57,500 nucleotides of DNA from Halocaridina rubra (Eukaryota; Arthropoda; Malacostraca; Decapoda; Atyidae). The position numbers and the translations under genes were made by a program. This document shows positions 10,736 through 20,796 of this stretch, piece by piece (the stretch's first letter is position 1; every line of letters begins with the position of its first letter). The stretch lies in assembly GCA_037179515.1 (NCBI GenBank), contig JAXCGZ010007678.1, positions 65,001-122,500 of the forward strand, read 5' to 3'. The notes below the pieces were generated by a model. It did not search any database, was not told where the DNA came from, and was given only the letters and a program-made list of their open reading frames with translations.

Positions 10736-12235
10736 ATGGCCTCAGCCGCTTCTCTTGCTTCCCCCCCAGAGGGGGGAATGGAACTCGACCCCCCTCAAGA
10801 GGGGTGGATGGTTGTGGGAAAGAAGAGGGCAAGGACAGCCTCTAACAGTAGCCATGAGAGTACTGCTGCCCCAGGTCCCCCCCCAGCCCCGAAGTCTGAT
10901 AGAGAGCCCATTTCCAAGTTCAAAGTTGAGGCTCCTTCCATGAAAGAGGCATATGACCTCATCAGAGAGTTGGAAGACCAACTCACCGAGCATGGCTGCA
11001 AAATAAAGCCTAACGTACAGGGTGACTTCATTATCCACCCACCCTCAGCAGAAGCCGCAAAGAAGATCCGCAGCCTAGGCTCACCACACTTGATAGAGTT
11101 GAACCCTGCACTAAAAATAAGAAAATACATAGTCATTGGCTTCCCTGTTGCTTGGTCAGTTGACCTTCTGACCAAGCAAACGTACATTACGGCTGCCTCA
11201 CGTTGCTCTTCCAAAATAGAGGGCCAAACCGTTTCATCAAAGCAGGTTCTGGTCCACATCTGTGGTCCACCCCCTTCACAAGTAAACCTCGGCATCTGGG
11301 GCAAGTTCTACATAAGAGAGTACACCCCAGAACCCCTAAGATGTTTCCGGTGCCAAAGATTTGGGCACCACAGGAATACTTGCCATTTCCCAGAGAGATG
11401 TGGAATCTGCAGTGGGAAACACTCCACCGACCGCTGCCTTACAAAATTCAAGGCAAAAGAAGCAACAGTTGCCAAGTGCCCGAACTGCAAAGGGAACCAT
11501 CATGCATGGAACAACCGCTGCCCAGAAAGGCTGAAGAGGATTCCTCAAAGAACCCCTCCTTCTGCCCCTGTCACCAATCACACCACCCCCAACTTCACCC
11601 CAGCTCCTCCCCCCACCTCCAATCCTTGGCAAATGCCCCTTCCTGCCCCAATCACACCTAACCTCCCCAACCAAAACCCACCACACTACACCAACCCAGC
11701 TCCTAACACACAGATCACACCTCCTACAGCTCCCACCCCCACACCAACTCCATCCACCCCATCACACAACACTCACACTCATACCATCCCCCCAAACAAC
11801 ACTCACACTCCCATCAACCCCACACGCAACACTCACACCAACACCTCCACCCCACGCAACACCCAAACACACAATGCAGTCACACGTAACACTCAGACCA
11901 CACACACACCCACTCACCACACTAGGTCCAGGGACCCTAGACAAAACTCCCACACCCCCATACCTAAACAGCCTATCCAGACACCTTCCTCTGCCTCCTC
12001 TTCCAAACAGCAAACCCTCTTCACAGTAAACGAGCTCACCAACCTTCTCATTCAAGCCGTACAGGCAGCCGTCCGACTCCTCGATACCAGAGCCACCACC
12101 CAAGATGCCTACAATCAAGTCGTCGAAGTAGCCCACTCCGTTGTCGCCAACGCCCTCGTCTCCAGAACCCACCAGCAGCCTCAACAACCCACCACTCCTA
12201 CCACCTCCACCTCCTCAAATCATCAAGATGTCTAA
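10736..12235 (+). CDS. LINE ORF1: gag-like zinc-knuckle protein
   Basis: The 499-residue ORF1 product would bind element RNA and form the retrotransposition particle. I start it at the ATG at 10736, which has a good context (GTCATGG) and lies just after a TTG in the same frame. The middle of the protein (about residues 200-265) has three tandem CCHC zinc knuckles: CFRCQRFGHHRNTC, CGICSGKHSTDRC and CPNCKGNHHAWNNRC. The N-terminal half contains an EAYDLIRELEDQL segment that looks like the RNA-binding fold found before knuckles in I/Jockey ORF1 proteins. The C-terminal third is very rich in proline, threonine and asparagine and ends in QQP/TS-rich sequence. The frame is intact. Its stop codon overlaps the start of ORF2. 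Confidence 0.9.
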   Translation: MASAASLASPPEGGMELDPPQEGWMVVGKKRARTASNSSHESTAAPGPPPAPKSDREPISKFKVEAPSMKEAYDLIRELEDQLTEHGCKIKPNVQGDFIIHPPSAEAAKKIRSLGSPHLIELNPALKIRKYIVIGFPVAWSVDLLTKQTYITAASRCSSKIEGQTVSSKQVLVHICGPPPSQVNLGIWGKFYIREYTPEPLRCFRCQRFGHHRNTCHFPERCGICSGKHSTDRCLTKFKAKEATVAKCPNCKGNHHAWNNRCPERLKRIPQRTPPSAPVTNHTTPNFTPAPPPTSNPWQMPLPAPITPNLPNQNPPHYTNPAPNTQITPPTAPTPTPTPSTPSHNTHTHTIPPNNTHTPINPTRNTHTNTSTPRNTQTHNAVTRNTQTTHTPTHHTRSRDPRQNSHTPIPKQPIQTPSSASSSKQQTLFTVNELTNLLIQAVQAAVRLLDTRATTQDAYNQVVEVAHSVVANALVSRTHQQPQQPTTPTTSTSSNHQDV

Positions 12236-15200
12236 TCTCGGGATCCTACACTGGAACGCCCAGGGTCTCAGACACAAGGTACAACATCTTGAAGGCATAG
12301 CCAAGACTGACAACATTGATGTCATCATGGTTCAAGAAACCCTGTGCACAGAGCAACACCCTCCAAAAATCTCAGGATACAATGGATTCTACCAGCACTG
12401 GTCTCCAGGGGAGAACAGAGGCAGCGCCACCTTCATCAGGAAAAACCTATTAGCAAAGGAAATAACCCGACCGGTCTGCTGTGGCGAAGATGTCGACGCC
12501 CTCGCTGTTAACATCCAACTTCAAGGCAGCTGCATAGACCTGTACAACATTTACAGACCACGGAAAGGTAGCTTAGACCTGACTACCCTCTTCGGGCTAA
12601 CCAGTCATCGTGACTTGGTAATAGGAGGCGACTTCAACGCGCACCACCCAAGATTCAGGTATGAGCGCCCCTGCGCTGCAGGCAGACACATCATGAGCCT
12701 GCTGAATGACCAAGAAGATGTCTCCCTGCTCAACGATCATGAGCCAACACACGACAGAGGTGGAATACTGGACCTCACCTTTGTCTCCAATTCCCTAAAG
12801 CAGGACGCCACATGGAGAGTTCATCCCCTGGTCACAAGCGACCACTATGGGATCCATCTCACACTGCCAATTCCTGAAATCTTCCAAATCCCTGCTCCTC
12901 CCCCTCGATGGAATTTCAAGAAGGCCGACTGGGGCCGATTCCAGGAGCACCTCAGCAATTGGTTTTCAGCCTACGTACCATCTGAAGACATCGACCAAGC
13001 AGAGGCCGAGCTAGTCAATGCCCTGCAAGCTGCAGCAAACTCCTCCATACCCCTCTGCAAACCACAACACACCACTCATCGGGACAGATGGTATTACTGT
13101 GACAGAGTTAAAGAACTCAACCACCGGCTCAACGTCATTCGGAAAATGCACAGGAAACGTCGCACTGAAGACTCCTACCGCACTCTCCAGGCAGTCAAAC
13201 AACATGTCCATGAAGAGACTCGCAACATCAAGAGGAATAAATGGCTAGAGTGGTGTTCCAACCTAGATGCTCACACCTCTGTGGGCCAGATGTGGAGGAG
13301 CATCAACTCCTTTGCTAAAGGAAAACCTCCTAAAATCACCCCCCACAGGGATCCTAGCAGGGCAGCAGAAGAACTCGCCATCAAATTCGCGGATAGAGCA
13401 AGCTCTAACCAGCTCCCCATCACCACCAGAGCAACACTCCAGGACCTCACCACTGCAAGATGGGAAGAAATAGAAGAGGCCATCAACACTGAAGATGAAA
13501 CAGATGCTCCATTCTCCCTGACTGAGCTACTAAGAGTAAGCAAAAGCTCTAAGAACACAGCCCCAGGTGCCGACAGAATAACATACACAATGATCCAAAA
13601 AATGGGGCCCCAAGGGGAGCTTGCTCTACTCTCTCTGATCAATTTGACATACACACGAAGAATCAGACCAGCCTCATGGAACAGAGCAGACATTCAGCCC
13701 ATCCCAAAACCACAGGACCCTGACAACCCTCGCCCCATCTCCCTCCTAAGCTGCCTGAGCAAGACGGCAGAAAAGATGGTACTTAACAGAGTCCGCTGGA
13801 AATGCCCACCCTTCCCAGAAAACATGTTTGCCTACCAGCCTGGCTTAGGCACCTCAGAATGCATAGCCTCCATGCTATCATTTCTCAACAACAGCCGTGG
13901 TTACATTGTTTTTCTAGACCTAGAGAAGGCCTTTGAACTAGCCAATGTGCCGGCAATACTCTCTGCTCTCGTATCCAAGCAGATCAAAGGTAACCTTCTC
14001 TCGTGGATCAAGCAGAGTCTACAAAATCGTAGTGCACGAGTCAAAGTAGATGGGCACTACTCCACCTACAAAAACCACGAAAATGGGACCCCCCAAGGTG
14101 GAATCCTTAGCCCCTTCCTATTTAATTGTCTCATGGAAAAACTCATGCACATCGCACTACCGCATGGAGCCAAACTCTTCAACTATGCGGACGACTTTGC
14201 CCTTGTCACAATAGGACACAGAAACTCTAACAAGACACAGCGCTGCCTCACCAAGATTCACCGAGCCTCCATCTCCCTTGGAGTAAGAATCAATGCCCGC
14301 AAAACCAAGGCCCTTCCCATCCACCAGTGGAGACCAGACACTAATCTGGTCATAGGTAATGAACCTGTGGACTGGGTTACCAAACACCAATACCTGGGTG
14401 TAATCATCGACCAAGGACTAACCTTTGGACCAGAAATTCAATACTTGCGCGACAGGTGTAGCCAGCGACAAGCGATCCTTCGTCGGATGTCGGGCCTCTA
14501 CGATGGTGCATCATTTAATGTCCTCAGAACCTTCTATGTACAAGCCATACGCAGCCTCATTGACTATGCTTGTCCCACACTCTGGCTACTAAAAGACCGA
14601 CAGTGGGACAAAATAGAAGTAATTCAAAACAACGCCACACGTACCATGCTAGGAGCCCCCATGTGGACCAAGAGAGAAAACCTCCAGATGGAATCGGGAC
14701 TCATTCCACTCAAACTCAGAGCTCAGCAAAGACTGACCCTCCTTGTGGCCAAAACCACCACTGCCCAACATAAATGCCTAGCTGGCACAAATCTCCATCT
14801 AGCCCTCAATTGCCAGCCCAACCACCATCCTAGAACCTGGGCAGCCAAGGTCTGCGCTAGCCTGCAAGCACTGCCAGTCAGAGAGAGCATCCTAGCCAAG
14901 ATACAAGACACACCGCTTCCTGAATACAGATGCCCACCCCCATGGAATGACCAACCACTCGATATAAAGATCGAGCTCCCTGACAACCCCAAAAGCTTGG
15001 TAAACCCGCTTGTCCTTAAAAACATATATAAGGACAAAATACAGAGCTGGAGCAGGCCAAACTCTCAAGTCTACTACACTGACGGTTCAGGTAACCAAGA
15101 TACTGGAGCCTCAGCCGCCGCCTTCATCACTGGAAACCACGTCCTATCCTGGAGACTGTCAAACTCTTGCTCATCGCTCCAGACTGAGCTTGTGGCCATA

Positions 15201-15929
15201 GCCAATGCCCTTGACTGCTTCATCCAGCAAGAAGCTGACCATGCCCTTATTCTCTCTGATTCTAAAGGCGCCTTACAGGCCATCAAGAAGCCACTCCTCA
15301 GAGACAATATTCACATCATCACGACCATCCTCAGCCACTACCACAGGATAACCAGCCTTGGAAAAGCCATCACTCTTGCCTGGATTCCCAGCCACGTCGG
15401 CATCAAGGGAAATGAGGAAGCCGATCAAGCCGCCAAACAAGCCACTCTCAGAGCAGAAATCCAGATATCTCTGTCTCCTGGGATGCAACAGATTAAAAAT
15501 AAAGCCACCAAGTCACTCCTTAACACCTTAATAACTAAACACAACCTGTGCACAGACATTGGCTCCCCCTCCACCTGGTGGTACAAAGCCACCACTGATC
15601 TTCGGTGTATCACCCTGTCGAAGAGCCTTCGACGAAGCACTGAGGTCAATGTGTACCGTCTGAGACTCGGGTACAAGTGCACCTGGCAAATAGTAGAGAA
15701 TATCATCAAGGAATGCACCTTTTGCCAGGTAGCCTCACCACATCCACTGCTACACTACATCCTGGAATGTGATTCTTTTTCAGAGATTCGACGGAAAACT
15801 GGTGCCCCCGCAACATCTAGCGAAGACCCAAATGCCCTTCAGGTTGCTAGCTCCATCATCAGACTAGCAACAAATAACCACATGAACAGTCTATCAAATA
15901 TTATCAGACAATACCCTCCACCAAGATAG
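12228..15929 (+). CDS. LINE ORF2: endonuclease-reverse transcriptase-RNase H
   Basis: This ORF2 nicks the target and reverse transcribes the element RNA. The open frame extends upstream to 12141, but the likely start is the ATG at 12228. That ATG overlaps the ORF1 stop (ATGTCTAA) and directly precedes the endonuclease motif LGILHWNAQGL. The endonuclease shows VQETL, NIYRPRKG, GGDFNAHH, GGILDLTF and SDHYGI. The reverse transcriptase shows APGADRITY, PRPISLLSC, FLDLEKAFE, GTPQGGILSPFLFN and YADD near nucleotide 14184. RNase H acidic residues lie in YYTDGS, QTELVAI, LSDSKGA and EEADQAAK, with WIPSHVG. A C-terminal CTFC...HYILEC cluster lies near 15715. The product is about 1,233 residues with no internal stop. 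The RNase H places it in the I superfamily. Confidence 0.93.
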   Translation: MSNLGILHWNAQGLRHKVQHLEGIAKTDNIDVIMVQETLCTEQHPPKISGYNGFYQHWSPGENRGSATFIRKNLLAKEITRPVCCGEDVDALAVNIQLQGSCIDLYNIYRPRKGSLDLTTLFGLTSHRDLVIGGDFNAHHPRFRYERPCAAGRHIMSLLNDQEDVSLLNDHEPTHDRGGILDLTFVSNSLKQDATWRVHPLVTSDHYGIHLTLPIPEIFQIPAPPPRWNFKKADWGRFQEHLSNWFSAYVPSEDIDQAEAELVNALQAAANSSIPLCKPQHTTHRDRWYYCDRVKELNHRLNVIRKMHRKRRTEDSYRTLQAVKQHVHEETRNIKRNKWLEWCSNLDAHTSVGQMWRSINSFAKGKPPKITPHRDPSRAAEELAIKFADRASSNQLPITTRATLQDLTTARWEEIEEAINTEDETDAPFSLTELLRVSKSSKNTAPGADRITYTMIQKMGPQGELALLSLINLTYTRRIRPASWNRADIQPIPKPQDPDNPRPISLLSCLSKTAEKMVLNRVRWKCPPFPENMFAYQPGLGTSECIASMLSFLNNSRGYIVFLDLEKAFELANVPAILSALVSKQIKGNLLSWIKQSLQNRSARVKVDGHYSTYKNHENGTPQGGILSPFLFNCLMEKLMHIALPHGAKLFNYADDFALVTIGHRNSNKTQRCLTKIHRASISLGVRINARKTKALPIHQWRPDTNLVIGNEPVDWVTKHQYLGVIIDQGLTFGPEIQYLRDRCSQRQAILRRMSGLYDGASFNVLRTFYVQAIRSLIDYACPTLWLLKDRQWDKIEVIQNNATRTMLGAPMWTKRENLQMESGLIPLKLRAQQRLTLLVAKTTTAQHKCLAGTNLHLALNCQPNHHPRTWAAKVCASLQALPVRESILAKIQDTPLPEYRCPPPWNDQPLDIKIELPDNPKSLVNPLVLKNIYKDKIQSWSRPNSQVYYTDGSGNQDTGASAAAFITGNHVLSWRLSNSCSSLQTELVAIANALDCFIQQEADHALILSDSKGALQAIKKPLLRDNIHIITTILSHYHRITSLGKAITLAWIPSHVGIKGNEEADQAAKQATLRAEIQISLSPGMQQIKNKATKSLLNTLITKHNLCTDIGSPSTWWYKATTDLRCITLSKSLRRSTEVNVYRLRLGYKCTWQIVENIIKECTFCQVASPHPLLHYILECDSFSEIRRKTGAPATSSEDPNALQVASSIIRLATNNHMNSLSNIIRQYPPPR

Positions 15930-16243
15930 CCATGCAATAACTCTTTCTCTCTCCCCCAAAACAGGAATTCATTTATGTTGTTTGATGTGAACTAATAATT
16001 CACAACTGAATATTTATGCTCTCCGTTATCTTTACAGTTTGGCACAATCTCACCTGCGGGCCAATTAGGAAAGTCCGATCATCACCAATAAGAATTCACC
16101 CCACCTCCTCACCAACAGGAAAGCCCATTCGCCAGCAGGAGCGAATACCACGTACACTCCGAAGAAAATCTCACCCCACCTGCGGGCCACAAGTGGAAGG
16201 TCCGCTCACCCTCAAGGGTGAACATCCAACAAAAAAAAAAAAA
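15930..16243 (+). other. LINE 3'UTR and poly(A)
   Basis: About 300 bp of non-coding sequence after ORF2. It contains two similar blocks with CACC..TGCGGGCCA near 16049 and 16177. A poly(A) tract at 16231-16243 joins directly to the right target-site duplication. Confidence 0.8.
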
Positions 16244-16252
16244 AACATGTAA
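16244..16252 (+). repeat. Right target-site duplication (9 bp)
   Basis: AACATGTAA directly after the poly(A) tail, identical to 10023-10031. The CR1-group coding sequence resumes immediately after it. Confidence 0.88.
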
Positions 16253-18282
16253 TGGAACCAACAAGGGCCAGGGGTGGGGATGAGCCATCACTACTTGATC
16301 TAGTGTTCACAGATAATGTGTTGGATGTTGAAAAAATTGAGTATGAACCACCAATTGGAAAGAGTGACCACTGTGTGTTGTTGATGGAGTATATCATTGA
16401 ATATATTCTTCCTGAGAGTAGAGGCACTGAGGACATGAGGAGGAACTATCCGAAAGGAGATTACATCAAAATGAATGAGCTTTTTGCAGTTATTGACTGG
16501 AGAACCTTATTTTACAACAAATCTGTACAAGAAATGTATGACATCTTTTGTGAGAAATATGGGAAGATAGTAGATTGCTGCATACCTGTCACCAAAGTAG
16601 GTGTAATTCATGCCAGAGAGAAATGGTTCGATAATGGGTGTAAAAGAGCTAAGGAGTGGAGAGACAAATGCTGGAAAAGGTATAGGAGGAGAAAAAACAT
16701 AAATGCCTGGCAAACCTACAAAAGAGCAAGAAATGACTACCTAAGTAAAAGGAGAGAGGCAGAGAGAGATTATGAGAGGGACATCACCAGGAAGGCTAAG
16801 GAAAATCCCAAGCTTTTCCACAGCTTTATCAGAGGAAAACTGAAGGTAAAAGAACAGGTTTTAAGGCTAAAGAGAGCGGATAGAAGCATCACTGAGACGG
16901 ATGAAGAGATCTGCAAAGAATTGAACACGGAGTTTCAGTCAGTATTTACAGTAGAAAATACCCCACCCCCTCAGATTGCAGTGATAGAAGCTCAAGGGCC
17001 GGTATTAGAGAACATCAACCTTACAGCCACAGAGGTATGCAAAGCGCTGATGGATTTAGATGTTCATAAAGCTACAGGTCCCGATGACATATCCCCTCAT
17101 GCGCTTAAAAAATGCGCAAACACAATATCAGTGGCACTAAGTATCATATTTAAGGAGTCACTGGAGTCGGGGGAGATTCCAAGATGCTGGAAACAAGCAA
17201 ATGTGATACCTATCTTCAAAAAGGGAAGGAGGGATACGGCTCTGAACTATAGACCTGTTTCCTTGACCAGCATAGTTTGCAAACTTATGGAGAAACTACT
17301 AAGGAAACATATCTCTCTTCACTTGGAATCCTTCAACTTTTTGTCAGTGAGGCAACATGGCTTCAGAGAAGGTAGATCAACAGTAACAAACTTATTAGAA
17401 TTTTATGATGAGGTAAGCCAAATCTTACAGGAAAGAGAGGGCTGGGCAGATTGCATATTCCTAGACTTCCAGAAAGCGTTTGACACTGTTCCACATGGGA
17501 GACTTATTAGGAAGCTGCAATCAATGGCTAGAATAGGTGGAAATGTTTTGGAATGGATAAAAACTTACTTAGAAGGAAGGGAACAGAGGGTTAGAGTAAG
17601 ACACTCAGTGTCTGAATGGAGAAGAGTTAGTAGTGGAGTTCCACAGGGTTCAGTTTTAGGGCCACTTTTGTTCCTTGTATATGTAAATGACCTACCAGAG
17701 TCTGTAAATTCATTCATGAATATGTTTGCAGATGATGCAAAGATTGTGAAGAAAGTAAAAAACGAGAACAATGGTAGAGAACTTCAGGAGGATCTAAATA
17801 ATCTGCATGAGTGGTCAGAAAAGTGGCTAATGAAATTCAATACTTCAAAATGTAAGGTAATGAGAATGGGTACAAGTGCAAGAAGGCCCAAGCTTGACTA
17901 CTCGGTGGCTGGAGTACAACTTCAAGAGACAGAAAATGAGAGAGATCTAGGAGTAAACATACTGGCAGATTTGTCTCCAGAAATACATATAAATGGCATA
18001 GTAAGGGCAGCATATGCATTCTTATCAAATGTAAGGTTAGCCTTCAGGCACATGGACAAGGAAATGTTCAGAAATATTTATGTAACCTATGTGAGGCCAA
18101 AACTCGAATATGCAGCCCCCTTTTGGAATCCGCACTTGAAAAAGCACATAGCTAAGCTTGAAAAAGTTCAAAGACATGCCACGAAACTGGTGCCAGAAAT
18201 ACGCAATCTCAGTTATGATGAGAGGCTGAGGGAATTAGACTTACCATCACTCGAAGCTAGAAGAGTGAGGGGGATATGGTGA
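16252..18282 (+). pseudogene. CR1-group LINE ORF2, reverse transcriptase piece
   Basis: The open frame begins with the end of the endonuclease (EPTRARGG, LLDLVFTDN, GKSDHCVLL). It then passes through a basic linker into a reverse transcriptase with KATGPDDISPH, NYRPVSLTSI, FLDFQKAFDTVPH, SGVPQGSVLGPLLFLVYVNDL and FADDAK. No RNase H follows. The frame breaks near 18270 in a run of five G. The related copy at 48503 has six G at the same place, and the reading frame there goes on. The remaining C-terminal part is therefore in another frame (18276-18518). With the upstream frameshift, the missing endonuclease segment and the nested insertion, this copy is dead. Confidence 0.88.
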
Positions 18283-18518
18283 CAGTCTTTAAATTCCTTC
18301 ATGGTTATGATAGAGTGGATAGGGATCGATATTTTGATATGGCTGGCTCTAGAACTAGAGGTCATAGTTTGAAGCTTCGTAAGAAAACTTCTTCGCAGGA
18401 TGTAAGGAAATACTTTTTCAATGTAAGAGTAGTTGATAATTGGAATTCGCTAAGCGAGGAGGTAGTTAATGCTATCTCAATCCATAGTTTTAAGGACAGG
18501 TATGATAAGTATCACTAA
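18276..18518 (+). pseudogene. CR1-group LINE ORF2, frameshifted C-terminus
   Basis: This continues the C-terminal domain in a shifted frame: [61 protein letters not shown] and a stop. The 3'UTR to 18592 is short, about 75 bp, and carries the family signature GGAGACGGGAAGATACGAGC ... CCCGTAAACACAATTAGG. Confidence 0.88.
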
Positions 18519-18591
18519 GTATAAAATGGAACCGATCAGGAGACGGGAAGATACGAGCTTTGGGCTCTTTCCCGTAAACACAATTAGGTAA

Positions 18592-18782
<191 letters not shown>

Positions 18783-18854
18783 TAACCTGGGTCATGATTC
18801 CAAAATTTCTACCATTTACAAATGAAAATATATATTTTTTTTCGTATTTTCTTT

Positions 18855-18861
18855 GTGTGTG

Positions 18862-18892
<31 letters not shown>

Positions 18893-18900
18893 TTTTTTTT
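18855..18900. repeat. (GT)n and poly(T)
   Basis: A short GT run followed by about 25 T. Confidence 0.95.
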
Positions 18901-19458
18901 AGAAAAGTATCACGTGGGCCTGATAATTATTCATGTGCTTTCTTGTAATGTTTCTCATATTAAATATGGCGTCTGAGCATATATGTATTTACTATTAATT
19001 GTTAATTAACATTAAATTCAGGATGAAATAAAAGGATCAATTAAATTTTCATACCTTTAGCTATAAAAGAAAAACACAACAGAGTTCTGGCACAATAACA
19101 AATAATATTTAATTTTTAATATATTGAGTATTAATAGCTTATCTACTACTACTAAAACTACTACTGCTACTATAGCAGTGCTTCTAATAATGGACTGAAA
19201 AAAAAATCTTTTGTAACGCATTATATATTTTAATTCATAATAAGTACAACTAACCTATTAAAAAAAACAAACAAACATCAAGCATGTTAAAAAATATGTT
19301 ATTTGATATAGCAAATAAGCATCATATACTCCTATTCTCAAAAGAATTAAACACACATGACTAGATATGTATTCCTAAATTAAAATACAATATAGACATT
19401 TTTGTGGAGATAAGTCTAACACATACGTCACTGATATATACAAACGATTTCCTGTGAT

Positions 19459-19460
<2 letters not shown>
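18901..19460. other. AT-rich unassigned sequence
   Basis: No gene or recognised repeat. It lies downstream of the galactosyltransferase gene and may include its 3'UTR, but I see no unambiguous polyadenylation signal. Confidence 0.5.

Positions 19461-19461
<1 letters not shown>

Positions 19462-19550
<89 letters not shown>
19462..19550. repeat. (AT)n microsatellite in the galactosyltransferase 3'UTR
   Basis: A pure AT array of about 89 bp, starting only 6 bp beyond the stop codon of the minus-strand gene. Confidence 0.97.
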
Positions 19551-19554
<4 letters not shown>

Positions 19555-19556
19555 CA

Positions 19557-20768
19557 TTATCCAACTACTTTAACAATTTCCCCATGCCCCATTCTCAGGG
19601 GTGCGTATGGGGGTACCTTCTTAACCATTACACATGTTCTGCCAATACTTTTTTCTGGTGATCTTTTCATACATGGATTGATGTAACATGATCTTGCATG
19701 ACTCAACATTCGGCCCATGAGTTCTAAATCACCTTCCGATGGACCTGTGATATAATCACAGACATAATCACTGCTGTCTACCTGTTCAAGACAACAATGA
19801 AGGTGTTCTACATTTATCGTATAATATTGGTTCAAACCTTCTCTCTTCACCTTTACACTCTCAGCTAAAGTTCCAGTGACGTGTACATCATCGATCCAAA
19901 AAAAGGGAAATTTGAAGGATTCCTGAACAATGGCTAGTGCAGCGTCCAACGACATGGCATAGGCCCAACCGGAGACAAATGGAGCGTAATATTTCTGTGG
20001 AAAATCTTTTTCGCTGACGTACCATTTGCTCTTCTTGTTCCGGACTGGTCTGGATTCCGGTTGAAATAGACCCAATATCAAGTTCTTTCTGTGAGAATAT
20101 CTGGATTTCAATCTATCCCGAAATTGGTATAAGTCTACCACGATGTCGTCATCCATTTTGATCAGAAATTTCGCAGTAGAACAATACTGGGTGACCCACT
20201 GAAGACCCATCAAGTGTTTATAAGTGAGATTGTGATAATGTTCCTTGAAATTTCCCTGGACAATATCCTTATTAATTCGATTCTCCTCGTGTATGTACTC
20301 CTGTGGGATTCTTTTGTAGTGTTCTTGGTCATTCCACTCTGCTCTGGCGAGAAGGAATACTCTCCGCATGCCCAAGTCAAGCAGATCTGAAGAAGGAATG
20401 AATTTCCTCATGACGTCCCTTCTCTCGCGATTGGCTGGATGAGTATGGATGATAACCGTCACAAAGACGTCGTCCCTACCACATACATCATTATTAATGA
20501 TGTATTTGAAGTCCTTCAGATCTAACAAAGGTGCTGGGGAAGGATACAGCGGACTGGAACTCTCAGGAGTAGGGTCATGAACTCTCTGATTAGGAAGGAA
20601 TCCATCCCAGATCAAAAGAATGTAAAAAAGTCCTAATAGAAGACACCCAAATGCCCACCTTGAAGGATGCCAGCACCAACCACATCGTTGTAAGGCACCC
20701 ATGGCTAAAAGAACGAAAGTACGTGCATAGTGTATTATTCTCTTTAAATTTCTAATACTGAATTTCAT
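19557..20768 (-). CDS. Beta-1,3-galactosyltransferase-like (GT31 family)
   Basis: The 403-residue protein is a Golgi type II membrane glycosyltransferase of the GT31 family (Galactosyl_T domain). Members transfer a sugar, usually galactose or N-acetylglucosamine, in beta-1,3 linkage to glycoprotein, glycolipid or proteoglycan acceptors. Residues 38-57 form a signal anchor after a short basic N-terminus. A proline/serine-rich stem follows. The catalytic part starts near residue 100 and shows RRDVMRKF, DIVQGNFKEHYHNLTYK, the metal-binding DDD at 206-208 in LIKMDDDIVVD, SGWAYAMS and WIDDVHVTG. The length fits the family. The whole CDS lies in one exon, as is common in GT31 genes. The acceptor sugar cannot be told from sequence, so I give no symbol. 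The gene is head-to-head with the RhoGEF gene. Confidence 0.93.
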   Translation of the reverse strand: MKFSIRNLKRIIHYARTFVLLAMGALQRCGWCWHPSRWAFGCLLLGLFYILLIWDGFLPNQRVHDPTPESSSPLYPSPAPLLDLKDFKYIINNDVCGRDDVFVTVIIHTHPANRERRDVMRKFIPSSDLLDLGMRRVFLLARAEWNDQEHYKRIPQEYIHEENRINKDIVQGNFKEHYHNLTYKHLMGLQWVTQYCSTAKFLIKMDDDIVVDLYQFRDRLKSRYSHRKNLILGLFQPESRPVRNKKSKWYVSEKDFPQKYYAPFVSGWAYAMSLDAALAIVQESFKFPFFWIDDVHVTGTLAESVKVKREGLNQYYTINVEHLHCCLEQVDSSDYVCDYITGPSEGDLELMGRMLSHARSCYINPCMKRSPEKSIGRTCVMVKKVPPYAPLRMGHGEIVKVVG

Positions 20769-20796
20769 TTTCTATTGGAGCCATTACCTCGTCCTG
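20769..20796 (-). other. 5'UTR end and splice acceptor of the galactosyltransferase gene
   Basis: On the minus strand, CTGTATTTCAG followed by GACGAGG lies 28 bp upstream of the ATG. This is a good 3' splice site, implying a non-coding first exon. Confidence 0.55.

Larger units (their letters stand above)
10032..16243 (+). mobile_element. Full-length I-superfamily LINE (about 6.2 kb)
   Basis: A complete-looking non-LTR retrotransposon. Its parts are a 5'UTR (10032-10735), a gag-like ORF1 (10736-12235), ORF2 with endonuclease, reverse transcriptase, RNase H and a zinc knuckle (12228-15929), a 3'UTR (15930-16230) and a poly(A) of about 13 (16231-16243). It is bounded by a 9-bp target-site duplication within a CR1-group LINE. 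Both ORFs are open and all catalytic motifs that I can check are present. The element could be recently or currently mobile. Confidence 0.9.

Noticed and set aside
10742..12187. Antisense open frames over LINE ORF1
   Set aside because: They are shadows of the proline/threonine-rich ORF1. No motif and no independent support.
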